Shown here in pieces: positions 35,075 through 43,941 of a stretch of DNA of 64,000 bases (position 1 is its first letter; each line of letters opens with the position of its first letter). The translations under genes and the position numbers were made by a program. Location of the stretch: contig JAEWDM010000005.1 of assembly GCA_023390115.1 (NCBI GenBank), positions 58,102-122,101 on the forward strand. The letters run 5' to 3'. This stretch comes from Bacillota bacterium (GTDB lineage Bacteria; Bacillota; Clostridia; Acetivibrionales; DSM-27016). The notes beneath the pieces were generated by a model. The model had not been told where the DNA came from. It worked only from the letters and a program-made list of their open reading frames with translations, and ran no database searches.

Positions 35075-35931
35075 TAAGCTTAGGCAGTATACTGACGGCT
35101 GTTATAGCCATAATAGCTGCACCTGTCATTGGAGGGCTGCTGACAGGCATAGACAGAAAAGTCAGTGCCAGAATGCAGAACAGGTATGGGCCTCCGCTGC
35201 TGCAGCCGTTTTATGATTTTTTTAAGCTTCTGGGAAAGGAAAGCATTACCGTTAATCAGACGCAAATGGTATATGTACTGGGGCATCTGTTTTTTGCAGT
35301 GGCCAGTATTGTAATGCTGGTTTTGAAAAGTGATCTTCTCATGCTTATATTTATACTGGCTTTTTCGGGAATATCATTAATAATAGGAGCCATGAGCGTC
35401 CGCTCTCCATACAGTAAAATAGGTGCCCAGAGAGAGATATTGCAGATGATGGCATATGAGCCGGTGCTGTTGCTCATGGTTGTGGGTATATATCTTACAA
35501 CAAAAAGCTTCATGATACAGAGCATATTTGATCACGGGACTCCTTTGCTTTACAGTCTGCCGCTTGTGTTTATGGCTTTTCTGTATGTCCTTACAATAAA
35601 GCTCAGAAAATCGCCTTTTGATTTCTCGACCTCCCACCATGGACACCAGGAGCTTATAAAGGGTCTGACTACGGAATTTTCAGGACTTCAACTGGCGATA
35701 ATAGAATTGACTCATTGGTATGATTTGGTGCTCCTGCTGGGAATGATTGCATTGTTTTTTGCAAGTCCGATATGGGTAGGAATACTGATAGCTCTTGCGA
35801 GCTTCTTTCTGGAAATGGTCATAGACAATATAAGCGCCAGAATGACATGGAAATGGATGCTTAAGGCAACCTGGCTGATAGGGATAGGTGCTGCTGCTAC
35901 CAACATAATATGGCTCTATCTGAAAGTATAG
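35071..35931 (+). CDS. echB: Ech hydrogenase membrane subunit EchB (NuoH-like)
   Basis: A 286-residue membrane protein of the NuoH family with about eight helices. The segments KVSARMQNRYGPPLLQPFYD and QREILQMMAYEPVLLL are the conserved loop regions that face the hydrogenase module, and KLRKSPFDFSTSHHGHQEL followed by TEFSG matches the quinone-site loop of NuoH in its hydrogenase form. It links electron transfer to ion movement. It overlaps echA and is followed by echC after 13 bp. Confidence 0.92.
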   Translation: MISLGSILTAVIAIIAAPVIGGLLTGIDRKVSARMQNRYGPPLLQPFYDFFKLLGKESITVNQTQMVYVLGHLFFAVASIVMLVLKSDLLMLIFILAFSGISLIIGAMSVRSPYSKIGAQREILQMMAYEPVLLLMVVGIYLTTKSFMIQSIFDHGTPLLYSLPLVFMAFLYVLTIKLRKSPFDFSTSHHGHQELIKGLTTEFSGLQLAIIELTHWYDLVLLLGMIALFFASPIWVGILIALASFFLEMVIDNISARMTWKWMLKATWLIGIGAAATNIIWLYLKV

Positions 35932-35944
35932 GAGGGTGTGGCAA

Positions 35945-36421
35945 ATGGGTATTATAAGTAAGTCAAGAAAAAAATCGCCCTGGATAATGCATTACGACTG
36001 TACAAGCTGCAATGGCTGCGATATAGAAACTTTGGCATGCCTTACACCTATGTACGACGTTGAACGCTTTGGAATTATTAACGTAGGAAACCCAAAGCAT
36101 GCAGATATACTTGTGGTTACCGGTTCTGTAAATAAGAGAAATGTAAGGGTGCTTAAAAACATATATAATCAGATGCCAGAACCTAAGGCTGTTGTAGCTG
36201 TAGGAGCATGCGCATGCACCGGAGGAATATTCAAGGAGTGCTATAATGTGCTTGGAGGAGTAGATAAGGTGCTTCCCGTGGATGTGTATGTTGCGGGTTG
36301 CTGTGCCAAGCCCGAGGCAATTATTGACGGGATTGTCCTCGCAATGGATAAGCTGGAGGAAAAAGTGCAGAACATGAAAAAGCTCAATTCAGGTGCTAAA
36401 GTCTGCCAGGATGGAGTTTAA
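35945..36421 (+). CDS. echC: Ech hydrogenase small subunit EchC (NuoB-like, [4Fe-4S])
   Basis: A 158-residue small subunit carrying the proximal [4Fe-4S] cluster. Ligand regions are CTSCNGCDIE (C19, C22, C25), GACACTGG, and AGCCAKPEAI. It receives electrons from EchF and passes them to the NiFe site in EchE. The ATG at 35945 follows AGGAGGG; the upstream start would add only three residues. Length is typical. Confidence 0.92.
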   Translation: MGIISKSRKKSPWIMHYDCTSCNGCDIETLACLTPMYDVERFGIINVGNPKHADILVVTGSVNKRNVRVLKNIYNQMPEPKAVVAVGACACTGGIFKECYNVLGGVDKVLPVDVYVAGCCAKPEAIIDGIVLAMDKLEEKVQNMKKLNSGAKVCQDGV

Positions 36422-36483
36422 AGCATAGCGTCGTTTAAGCTATAAAAAATCTTTTTGCCTGTACAATGGCATGGGGGGATTAC

Positions 36484-36861
36484 ATGATAGAAAATTTAAC
36501 TGATATTGCTGTGGGACAGCTTCTGGTGGAAGCGCACAATATGCTGTTCGACGACTATAGGTTTATTACTGCCACCTGCGTGGACAACGGGGATCAAACT
36601 CTGGACGTTATATATCACTTTGATAAAAATCTTGAAATGAAAAATTTTAAGATAAGGGTGCAAAAAGGAGAAGAGGTACCCAGTATATCGAAGATCTATT
36701 TTTGTGCCTTGCTGGTAGAAAACGAAATGAAGGAGCTGTTCGGAATAAATATAACCAATATAGCCATTGACTATGGCGGGCATATGCTTCTTTCCGATGC
36801 CGAGCTGGAATCTCCTATGCTTAGACAGCAGATAACAATAGAGAGGAAGGGGGATAAATAA
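36484..36861 (+). CDS. echD: Ech hydrogenase subunit EchD (NuoC-like)
   Basis: A 125-residue hydrophilic protein in the NuoC position. The segment IYFCALLVENEMKELFGINI matches the NuoC-family core (ENEMxExFG). It is thought to stabilise the EchC-EchE module; no cofactors are bound. The ATG at 36484 follows GGGGGG at 36471-36476; an ATG at 36466 is less well spaced. It lies one base before echE. Confidence 0.85.
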   Translation: MIENLTDIAVGQLLVEAHNMLFDDYRFITATCVDNGDQTLDVIYHFDKNLEMKNFKIRVQKGEEVPSISKIYFCALLVENEMKELFGINITNIAIDYGGHMLLSDAELESPMLRQQITIERKGDK

Positions 36862-36862
36862 T

Positions 36863-37939
36863 ATGCCTAAAACAGTAATTCCCTTTGGACCACAGCACCC
36901 TGTTTTGCCTGAGCCTCTTCATTTAAAGCTGGTTATGCAGGATGAAACCATTGTAGAAGCTATACCTGCAATAGGTTATGTTCATAGGGGGCTTGAGAAA
37001 TTAACTGAAACCAAGGAATTTACACAAAACGTTTATATAGTGGAAAGAATATGCGGGATATGCAGCTTTATGCATGCACTGGCTTATTGTCAGGGAATAG
37101 AGAACCTGATGGGTATAGAGATTCCTCCAAGAGCCAGGTTTTTGAGGGTTGTATGGGCCGAGCTTCACAGAATTCACAGCCATTTGCTGTGGCTGGGCCT
37201 GCTGGCTGACGCGTTTGGGTTTGAAAGCCTGTTTATGCAGTGCTGGAGAAACAGGGAGAAGGTAATGGACATAATGGAGGAGACCTGCGGGAGCAGGGTT
37301 ATTATATCAGGAAACACCATAGGTGGCACAAGAAGAGATATAGCTTCCGAAATGCTTGTAAAAATATCTTCTGTAGTAGATGAGATACGTGATGACTTAA
37401 AAAGGCTTGAGCCAGTGTTCTTTAATGATTATACCGTAAAGCACAGGCTTGTAGGTGTGGGAGTGCTGGAGCGCGAAAAGGCGTATGTCCTGGGTGCTGC
37501 GGGCCCTATGGCCAGAGGCAGCGGGATAAGGCAGGATTTAAGAATGACAGGCTATGCTGCTTATGGGGAGCTTGATTTTGAGCCTGTGGTCGAAACCGAC
37601 GGGGACTGCTATGCAAGGACAGTAGTGAGGCTGAAGGAGGTATACCAGTCAATAGAGCTTATAAAGCAGGCTGCCTCCATTATACCTGAAGGAGAGACCA
37701 GCGTTTCCGTAAAGGGCTTTCCAAAAGGGGAGGTTGTTTCAAGAGTTGAGCAGCCAAGGGGAGAGGTGCTGTATTACATGAGAGGCAACGGCACAAAGAA
37801 TCTGGAGAGGTTGAGGGTCAGAACACCGACCTTTGCGAATATTCCTGCGTTGCTTCAGATGCTTCCGGGAAGCCAGCTTGCTGATGTGCCTGTTCTGATT
37901 TTGACCATTGACCCCTGCATTAGCTGTACGGAGAGGTAA
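36863..37939 (+). CDS. echE: Ech hydrogenase large subunit EchE (NiFe site, NuoD-like)
   Basis: A 358-residue catalytic subunit. The four nickel-binding cysteines are in ERICGICSFMH (C64, C67) and DPCISCTER (C352, C355), so the NiFe centre should be intact and the protein is a hydrogenase, not a complex I subunit. It ends three residues after the last Cys, as reported for Ech-type large subunits, so no C-terminal maturation cleavage is expected. Nickel insertion would depend on HypA and HypB encoded downstream. The electron donor is reduced ferredoxin via EchF and EchC. Confidence 0.95.
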   Translation: MPKTVIPFGPQHPVLPEPLHLKLVMQDETIVEAIPAIGYVHRGLEKLTETKEFTQNVYIVERICGICSFMHALAYCQGIENLMGIEIPPRARFLRVVWAELHRIHSHLLWLGLLADAFGFESLFMQCWRNREKVMDIMEETCGSRVIISGNTIGGTRRDIASEMLVKISSVVDEIRDDLKRLEPVFFNDYTVKHRLVGVGVLEREKAYVLGAAGPMARGSGIRQDLRMTGYAAYGELDFEPVVETDGDCYARTVVRLKEVYQSIELIKQAASIIPEGETSVSVKGFPKGEVVSRVEQPRGEVLYYMRGNGTKNLERLRVRTPTFANIPALLQMLPGSQLADVPVLILTIDPCISCTER

Positions 37940-37958
37940 TACAATTGGAGGTGGAATT

Positions 37959-38333
37959 ATGCTTGATATGATAAGTAATGTATTTAAAAACTTAAGTTCA
38001 AAGCCCGCTACCAGAAAATATCCTTTTGAAAAGAGGGAAGCATTTAAGGACAGCCGGGGAAGCGTTAAGGGAGTTGACATAGACACATGTATTTTCTGCG
38101 GAATATGCGCAAGAAAATGTCCTTCGGATGCCATAGCGGTGGACAGAAACAGCAAATCATGGGAGATAGACCCTTTTAAATGCGTAGTATGTGGTGTGTG
38201 CGCGGAGGTATGCCCAAAGAAATGCCTGTTTATGGATGAGCAGTATAGTGCGTCCGCATACAAAAAGGAGAAGAACAAATTTGTTCAACAGCCTAAGCCT
38301 GCTGAAGAGGAAAAGGGAAAAGCGAGCGCATAA
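37959..38333 (+). CDS. echF: Ech hydrogenase ferredoxin subunit EchF (2x[4Fe-4S], NuoI-like)
   Basis: A 124-residue polyferredoxin with two clusters, CIFCGICARKCPSDA and CVVCGVCAEVCPKKC. It carries electrons from soluble ferredoxin to EchC. The charged Lys-rich tail (KKEKNKFVQQPKPAEEEKGK) is unordered. The ATG at 37959 follows GGAGGTGG; it is 19 bp after echE. A short array of hairpins follows before hypA. Confidence 0.92.
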   Translation: MLDMISNVFKNLSSKPATRKYPFEKREAFKDSRGSVKGVDIDTCIFCGICARKCPSDAIAVDRNSKSWEIDPFKCVVCGVCAEVCPKKCLFMDEQYSASAYKKEKNKFVQQPKPAEEEKGKASA

Positions 38334-38353
38334 AAAAGCCGGGCACACCCGGG

Positions 38354-38432
38354 GAGGAACACCGGGACATTCCTCGACAAAGGAGAGGTGTGTCCCCGTA
38401 CCTCTTTCGGAGAGGCGTGTCCCCATACCTTA
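38354..38432. repeat. Three tandem mini-hairpins with GTGTCCCC loops between echF and hypA
   Basis: GAGGAA-10nt-TTCCTC at 38354-38375, AGAGGT-10nt-ACCTCT at 38384-38405, and a weaker copy at 38411-38432. The last two are direct repeats of 22 bp with two mismatches (GGAGAGGTGTGTCCCCGTAC type). The loop of the first reads the same motif on the opposite strand. GTGTCCCC-type elements are common interspersed repeats in Firmicutes; this looks like a small intergenic insertion that kept the operon intact. Confidence 0.7.
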
Positions 38433-38450
38433 GACGACAGGAATGATTAA

Positions 38451-38792
38451 ATGCATGAATATGCCGTTACAAGAAGCCTTATAAGTATAGCTGTTCAGGA
38501 GGCCTGCAAGGCGGGGGCCGCTAAAATCACAGCCATAAAGCTGGTTATAGGTGATCTGTCTACCATTGTGGATGAGTCTGTGCAGATGTATTTTGATATA
38601 ATAAGCGAAGGGACGATTGCCAATGGCGCCAGGCTTATTTTTAAAAGAGTGCCTGCCGAGCTTTGCTGCAAGGCTTGCGGGCATAGATTCAATAAACCCC
38701 GGCAGGGCTTTGCATGCCCGTTATGCGGGCAGTATGGCGTGCCCACAGGCGTAGGTAAGGAGTTTTACATAGAAAGCATTGAGGCGGAATAG
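38451..38792 (+). CDS. hypA: Hydrogenase nickel incorporation protein HypA
   Basis: A 113-residue metallochaperone that binds Ni at the N-terminus (MHEYAV, with His2) and a structural zinc at CCKACGHRF and CPLCGQ. With HypB it delivers nickel to EchE. Complete and normal in length. The gene is 117 bp from echF and 43 bp before hypB, in the same direction as the ech genes. Confidence 0.93.
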   Translation: MHEYAVTRSLISIAVQEACKAGAAKITAIKLVIGDLSTIVDESVQMYFDIISEGTIANGARLIFKRVPAELCCKACGHRFNKPRQGFACPLCGQYGVPTGVGKEFYIESIEAE

Positions 38793-38835
38793 AGAAATCA
38801 GCCTTGCAATTAAATATAAATAATGGAGGCGGCTT

Positions 38836-39492
38836 ATGGAAATAAAGGTTATGAAAAATATACTTGATGCCAATGACAGTCTGGCTGAGCAAAACAGGAG
38901 CTTTTTTAAGGACAGGAAAATAACGGCAATAAATGTAATGGCTTCTCCGGGAGCGGGCAAAACCAGCATAATTTTAAAAATTATTGAAGCCTTAGGGAAC
39001 GATACCGGGATAAGCGTTATTGAAGGAGATATTGCCTCCAGTATTGACGCCGATAAGATAGAAAGCCTTGGTATTCCCGTGGTGCAAATAAATACGGGCG
39101 GAGGCTGCCACCTTGACGCAAACATGATTAAGGCTGCTGTTGATGACTTAAAGCCGGGTCAGAGCTCTATAATATTCATTGAAAATGTAGGAAATCTTGT
39201 ATGTCCTTCGTCCTTTGACCTTGGAGAGGGTATGCGGATGGTAATTGCCAGTGTTCCTGAGGGACATGACAAGCCATATAAATATATATCCATGTTTGAG
39301 GGTGCCGATGTTGTTATACTCAATAAGACGGATCTCATACCGTATATTGACTTTGACAGTGAGAGCTTTTATAAGGGACTGAGAGCGCTTAATGAGAAAG
39401 CTCCTTTGTTTGAGATTTCCTGCCGTACGGGAGAAGGGGTGGAGGAGTTTGCAAAATGGCTTAAAAGCATTGCTTCATGCAAAGATATTTAG
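38836..39492 (+). CDS. hypB: Hydrogenase nickel incorporation GTPase HypB
   Basis: A 218-residue GTPase of the SIMIBI class. Walker A is MASPGAGKTS, with later IEGDIASSIDADK and the guanine-recognition NKTDL. The N-terminal His-rich nickel-storage stretch found in some HypB is absent. Zinc/nickel ligands are in GGGCHLD. It acts with HypA in nickel insertion. hypC, hypD, hypE and hypF are not in this window and would have to be elsewhere. An AT-rich perfect palindrome at 39491-39516 follows and may be a weak terminator. Confidence 0.94.
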   Translation: MEIKVMKNILDANDSLAEQNRSFFKDRKITAINVMASPGAGKTSIILKIIEALGNDTGISVIEGDIASSIDADKIESLGIPVVQINTGGGCHLDANMIKAAVDDLKPGQSSIIFIENVGNLVCPSSFDLGEGMRMVIASVPEGHDKPYKYISMFEGADVVILNKTDLIPYIDFDSESFYKGLRALNEKAPLFEISCRTGEGVEEFAKWLKSIASCKDI

Positions 39493-39635
39493 AATAATAT
39501 TTTTAAATATTATTCTATGATAATATTTTATCTGGCTAATTATTGACTTTTTACATTTCAAGCTTTACATACAGCTCATCCCATATTTGCAATGTCTTTT
39601 GGCACTTAGAGATCGGGAAATTATTTCTTGGCAAA

Positions 39636-39664
39636 TTGACAGAGCACATATTGCGTCATATAAT
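39636..39664 (+). promoter_or_regulatory. Consensus promoter of the Spo0E-like gene
   Basis: Perfect TTGACA (39636-39641) and TATAAT (39659-39664) with a 17-bp spacer, about 60 bp before the start codon. Confidence 0.85.
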
Positions 39665-39725
39665 TAGTATATAATACTAATTATTACAAATAAATGTAAA
39701 ATTAGTAATAAGGGGATGAGTTCAA

Positions 39726-39926
39726 ATGAATACTAAGGATATGGACAAGCTTAAGGAAATTCTTAACAAGGAAGTCTCTTGTGACAATCTCACTCACGGA
39801 TTTATTCTGCTTATGAGTATGGAAATTGATATAATGATTGTAGATTATTATCAAAAACAGCTCAAAAAAAACGATAATCAGGACAATTCCGGTCAAAAAG
39901 ACGCTCATCAAGAAGAGGCCCCGTAA
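39726..39926 (+). CDS. Spo0E-like aspartyl-phosphate phosphatase
   Basis: A 66-residue protein of two predicted helices. The second, LLMSMEIDIMIVDYYQKQ, fits the Spo0E signature in which Ser, Glu-x-Asp and a hydrophobic Ile-x-x-Tyr recur (SxELDxLIxxY). Spo0E proteins dephosphorylate Spo0A-P and delay sporulation. The first helix (DKLKEILNKEV) also fits. AGGGGAT precedes the ATG. Small size limits certainty; a different small regulator is possible. Confidence 0.6.
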   Translation: MNTKDMDKLKEILNKEVSCDNLTHGFILLMSMEIDIMIVDYYQKQLKKNDNQDNSGQKDAHQEEAP

Positions 39927-40193
39927 TTTCCCGGTGCAGCGGAGAATATCGTTTTGGCATGCAAGCGTATAGGGCTGTATATCCGTTTCTTAATTTTAAC
40001 CTTTCTGTTATAATTATTACATTTTAGGCACTTAAATTTGAATTTCTCAGATTATTTTTGGAATCAATGCTTTTATAATTAAAAGAATTGTTGGTTTATT
40101 AATATATATGGTATACTTTTTCTAGTACTTTTTTATATCTATACAGTGCCATTATTGATTTACCAATAAGCACATAAATACGCGGAGGAAACA

Positions 40194-41438
40194 GTGAGAA
40201 AAGTTTATGTAAAAAAAGGGACGGCAATTGCTTTATTTGTAATAATAGCCTTGGCTCTTGTATTGAGATTTTCATTTGTTTTGTACAAGCTCCATGATTT
40301 TAAAATAGGCGGAGACGCAAGAAATTATCTTCTTATGTCAAGGCAGCTTGTAGATGAGGGAATATACGGGTACTGGTATGAAGGCCTGCCCTACGGAGGC
40401 AGCCCCGGAATATCCAATGCCAGAGTTACTCCTACATATCCATTGTTCTTAAGCTCGGTATATGCCGCGCTTAATGACCCGTACAGGCAAATAACTGCGG
40501 TTCGAATCATTCAGGCTCTGACAGGAGGCATTATATCCCCTCTGCTGACCTTTCTTCTGATGCGGAGAATTTTAGGCCGTGACGATGGGGCTGTTATTGC
40601 AGCGTTTTTTGTAGCAATATATCCTTCGTATATTTACTCCACAGCTCAGATTCTTACAGAGGTGATCTCTCTTGCCACAATGCTTCTTTATTTTTACTTT
40701 ACGGCATTGGGCTTCAAGGAAAAAAAGACATATGCCCACCTGCTTGCGGGAGGGGCATTTGCTGTACAGATACTTGTCAGGCCTGCAATGCTGCCTCTTT
40801 TTGTTATACCGTTTATTTACGGGTGGCTTACATGGTTTAAGAAGAACAGGCGGGCAGTAGTAAAAATATTTGTGCTTAGCGTTATAGGCTTTACAGTTGT
40901 TATGCTTCCATGGTGGATAAGAAATTATGTAACCTTGAACAGGGTAGTGCTGACTGCCGAGGCCGCGGGAAATCCCTTGCTGTCGGGAACCTATCCATAT
41001 ATGAAGGACGTGGCAAAGGATGTTCCAGACAGCATAAAGGGAAATTCCGCTCTTCAAACGGAGTTTGCAAAAAAGCGTATAATAGAGGGCTTTACAACTC
41101 AGACCCTGCTGTATTTTAAGTGGTATACCGCAGGGAAAATTCAGTTTATGTTTAAGCTCCCATGGCTGCCGGGAATTTCAACACTTAAGATACACGATGT
41201 TTTTATACACTATTTTATTCTTATACTGGGCGTTATAGGCGGTGCCGCTGCTTTTGCGAGAAGCAGGACGGGGCGTGCTATTGTTATTTACGCATTGCTT
41301 TTTCTTGGGCTTTACCTGATATTTGTGCCTGAAAACAGGTATGCGTATCAGCTTATATTCTTTTTAATAATGGGAGCCTCATATTTACTTTGCTTAATGC
41401 GTGATGTGATTGGGAAAAGGTTTTTAGGGAAAACATAA
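40194..41438 (+). CDS. Membrane glycosyltransferase, GT39/ArnT-like
   Basis: A 414-residue protein with about ten membrane helices. The first extracytoplasmic loop contains the acidic motif KIGGDARNYLL and later VTPTYPLFL, as in lipid-linked sugar transferases of the dolichyl-phosphate mannose family (PMT/ArnT). It would transfer a sugar from an undecaprenyl carrier to a surface acceptor. The GTG start follows GGAGGA. The next genes encode a GT2 transferase that could make the lipid-linked sugar, a DUF2304 protein and a methyltransferase, consistent with one surface glycan unit. Confidence 0.75.
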   Translation: MRKVYVKKGTAIALFVIIALALVLRFSFVLYKLHDFKIGGDARNYLLMSRQLVDEGIYGYWYEGLPYGGSPGISNARVTPTYPLFLSSVYAALNDPYRQITAVRIIQALTGGIISPLLTFLLMRRILGRDDGAVIAAFFVAIYPSYIYSTAQILTEVISLATMLLYFYFTALGFKEKKTYAHLLAGGAFAVQILVRPAMLPLFVIPFIYGWLTWFKKNRRAVVKIFVLSVIGFTVVMLPWWIRNYVTLNRVVLTAEAAGNPLLSGTYPYMKDVAKDVPDSIKGNSALQTEFAKKRIIEGFTTQTLLYFKWYTAGKIQFMFKLPWLPGISTLKIHDVFIHYFILILGVIGGAAAFARSRTGRAIVIYALLFLGLYLIFVPENRYAYQLIFFLIMGASYLLCLMRDVIGKRFLGKT

Positions 41439-41459
41439 TATAATGGAGCTGTATGGTTT

Positions 41460-42155
41460 ATGAAGGTTTTAATTATAATTCCGGCATACAACGAAGAAAA
41501 GAGCCTGCCGGAGCTGCTTAAAAGTATATCTCGGAACTGCCCGGAGTATGACGTCCTGGTGGTTAATGACTGTTCCGCCGACAATACCTCCGGTGTGTGC
41601 AGAGCCTGCGGGGCAAAGGTTGTGGATTTACCGGTGAATTTAGGGATAGGGGGGGCCGTACAGGCGGGCTACAGGTATGCCCTCTACAATGGCTATGATG
41701 CTGCCGTACAGGTAGACGGAGACGGACAGCATAACCCTGAATATATAGGCGCGCTTGTTTCTAAGCTGGAAAAGGGAAGCAACCTCTGCATAGGCTCAAG
41801 GTTTATTGAAAAGGAGGGCTTTCAGTCCACTTTCAGCAGGAGAGTGGGAATAAGATATTTTTGTGCCCTGATAAGGCTGATTACGGGCCAGAATACGACA
41901 GATCCCACCTCGGGCTTTCGTGCCTGTGACAGAAAAGCGATAGAGTACTTTTCCAGAGATTACCCAAGGGACTACCCTGAGCCTGAAACCCTGGTTTCAG
42001 CCAACCGGAACAAGCTGATAATTTCAGAGATTCCCGTAATAATGAACGAGCGCAAGGGGGGCAAGTCCTCCATAACCAGCTTTAAGTCGGTATATTATAT
42101 GATAAAGGTCAGCCTTGCGGTAATAGCCGCGGCAATCTCAAAAAGCGGGAGGTAA
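41460..42155 (+). CDS. GT2 glycosyltransferase, dolichyl-phosphate-mannose-synthase-like
   Basis: A 231-residue family-2 transferase. It opens VLIIIPAYNEEKSLPELL and has the metal-binding DGDGQHNPEYI. TSGFRACDRKAIEYF supplies the catalytic part. No membrane helices are evident, so it is soluble or peripheral. Such enzymes transfer a sugar to polyprenyl phosphate. It is 22 bp downstream of the membrane transferase and eight bases before the DUF2304 gene, an arrangement seen in many surface polysaccharide loci. Confidence 0.88.
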   Translation: MKVLIIIPAYNEEKSLPELLKSISRNCPEYDVLVVNDCSADNTSGVCRACGAKVVDLPVNLGIGGAVQAGYRYALYNGYDAAVQVDGDGQHNPEYIGALVSKLEKGSNLCIGSRFIEKEGFQSTFSRRVGIRYFCALIRLITGQNTTDPTSGFRACDRKAIEYFSRDYPRDYPEPETLVSANRNKLIISEIPVIMNERKGGKSSITSFKSVYYMIKVSLAVIAAAISKSGR

Positions 42156-42162
42156 GGGCGTT

Positions 42163-42522
42163 ATGAACAGGATACTGCAGATCATACTGGCAATTGCATC
42201 CATTCTGTTTTTTATATTCATTTTTAATATGGTCAGAAATAAAAGGCTTGAGCTCAAGTATGCCCTCGTATGGATTCTTACCAGCTTCGGCTTTATAATA
42301 TTGTCTCTTTTTCCCGGACTGCTGACGTTCATGTCATATATCCTGCATATAAAAGAGCCTGTTAACACGTTGTTTTTGTCCATACTGTTTTTTCTTTTGG
42401 TTATTGTATTTACCCTGACGTTGTCGCTTTCCAGAAACGCAAACAGGGTTAAAACTCTCACCCAGGAGCTGGGCATATTGAAGGCGTACATTGAGGCGCT
42501 GAATAAAAAGGATAATCCGTAA
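42163..42522 (+). CDS. DUF2304 family membrane protein
   Basis: A 119-residue protein with three hydrophobic segments (about residues 5-20, 37-60 and 68-88) and a coiled-coil-like tail (VKTLTQELGILKAYIEAL). The pattern RLELKYALVWILTSF is typical of DUF2304, which is found next to GT2 transferases and probably assists a membrane transferase or flippase. GGGAGG lies at the end of the preceding gene. Function unknown. Confidence 0.82.
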   Translation: MNRILQIILAIASILFFIFIFNMVRNKRLELKYALVWILTSFGFIILSLFPGLLTFMSYILHIKEPVNTLFLSILFFLLVIVFTLTLSLSRNANRVKTLTQELGILKAYIEALNKKDNP

Positions 42523-42540
42523 TAAACTTGGAGGGAATTA

Positions 42541-43512
42541 TTGAATAAAATGGCGACTGTATTGGAATGCAGGATATGCGGAAACACTCAAGGCAATATG
42601 CCTTACGAAGTAAGTGAAACCATGTTCGGAACAGGGGAAAGGTTTAATTACTATAAGTGCTCTGCCTGCGGCTGCCTGCAGATTGGAGCTGTGCCGGAAA
42701 ATATGGACAGGTTCTACCCACCGGGGTATTACTCCTTTAAAAGCTCGTCTGTCTCGGAAAGGGCAAAAAAGCTTCAGAGCAGGTACCAATTCTATGGTAG
42801 GGGACTTGCGGGAAGAATTATAAGCACTGTATTCCCGGGAGGGAAGGGAGCTGTCTACAATTTTTTGTCGCATGCCTTATCAAAGGGAGATATTACCTTT
42901 GACAGCGGTATACTCGATGTGGGATCTGGGGATGGGAGCCTCTTAAGCTCTCTGGCGCATATAGGCTTTAAAAATCTCACAGGAGTTGACCCGTATATAG
43001 GGGAGAGCTGTGAGCGCGCCAATGGCGTGAAGCTTGTCAAGTCAACAATCCGGAAGATGGAGGGTACTTATGACTTGATAATGTTCAACCACTCCTTAGA
43101 GCATATATTCGAGCAGAGGGAGTCGCTTGAGGCGGCCCGTGCAAGGCTGTCTCCCGTCGGCACATGCCTTGTAAGAATACCCCTTGTCTCCTGCTATGCA
43201 TGGCAGAAATACGGTGTCCACTGGTGCCATATTGAGGCTCCCAGGCATTTTTTCCTGCATTCTGCCCACAGCATGGAAATTCTCTGTGATAAAAGCGGCT
43301 TTTATATTGAAAATGCAGTATGGGATTCCAGCGAAAGCCAGTTTATAGGAAGCGAAAGGCATATGAAGGGGCTTGGAATGCTTCAATTCCCCAGAAATAT
43401 TACTTACAGGCTGCTTCACTACGGCAGAGTCATGGAATACAGAAGGCAGGCCGCCCTGCTGAACAGTCAAAAGCAGGGTGATCAGGCGGCTTTCTTTTTA
43501 AGAAAAAAATAG
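42541..43512 (+). CDS. SAM-dependent methyltransferase with N-terminal zinc ribbon
   Basis: A 323-residue enzyme. The N-terminus has two Cys pairs (CRICGNTQG and CSACGCLQ) that form a zinc ribbon, seen in sugar-nucleotide or lipid-linked sugar methyltransferases. The SAM motif is GILDVGSGDGSLLSSL (about residue 120), with DLIMFNHSLEHIFEQ following. The TTG at 42541 is placed six bases after GGAGGG; ATG 42550 is a possible alternative. It ends the four-gene surface-glycan group, so it may methylate a sugar of that glycan. Confidence 0.82.
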   Translation: MNKMATVLECRICGNTQGNMPYEVSETMFGTGERFNYYKCSACGCLQIGAVPENMDRFYPPGYYSFKSSSVSERAKKLQSRYQFYGRGLAGRIISTVFPGGKGAVYNFLSHALSKGDITFDSGILDVGSGDGSLLSSLAHIGFKNLTGVDPYIGESCERANGVKLVKSTIRKMEGTYDLIMFNHSLEHIFEQRESLEAARARLSPVGTCLVRIPLVSCYAWQKYGVHWCHIEAPRHFFLHSAHSMEILCDKSGFYIENAVWDSSESQFIGSERHMKGLGMLQFPRNITYRLLHYGRVMEYRRQAALLNSQKQGDQAAFFLRKK

Positions 43513-43527
43513 GGACAGGTCCACATG

Positions 43528-43941
43528 CTACTTTTTTTGGGATGCATATTCATCGAATATAGAGTATAGATTTTTAAAGCTTATTTGCTTGGATTTTTTG
43601 CAGATACCGTCCGCTAATTTAATTACATCGTTATCATCAATTAAAAATAAAGTTGAAGTATCACTGCTGCGGAATGATATGCTTAGATAAGGCTGCTGTA
43701 TGCCTATATCGCATTTATCAAGCTCCGCTCCATTAAATATCTCTTCAAGCTGTTTTATTTCTTCCGGGCTGTTTATTACGGCGACATAGCTGTTAGTACC
43801 ATATCCAATGACTATTTCTACTGTATTATCAACTTTTTTTGCGTCAGCAGGATCATCAGCTTTCATTGATGATTGCTGACAACCTGATATGGTTAAAGTA
43901 AATACAGACAGATACAACAAAAGTAAAAAAGCCTTTTTCAT
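43528..43941 (-). CDS. Small predicted lipoprotein of unknown function
   Basis: A 137-residue protein with a lipoprotein signal (MKKAFLLLLYLSVFTLTISG followed by Cys; lipobox ISGC). The mature part has charged N-terminal residues and a compact domain with LEEIFNGAEL and YLSISFRSSD. I do not recognise the family. It converges on the methyltransferase gene and stands alone. Confidence 0.72.
   Translation of the reverse strand: MKKAFLLLLYLSVFTLTISGCQQSSMKADDPADAKKVDNTVEIVIGYGTNSYVAVINSPEEIKQLEEIFNGAELDKCDIGIQQPYLSISFRSSDTSTLFLIDDNDVIKLADGICKKSKQISFKNLYSIFDEYASQKK

Noticed and set aside
39491..39516. AT-rich palindrome after hypB as a terminator
   Set aside because: The stem has almost no G-C pairs, so it would be too weak for a confident terminator call, although it may contribute.
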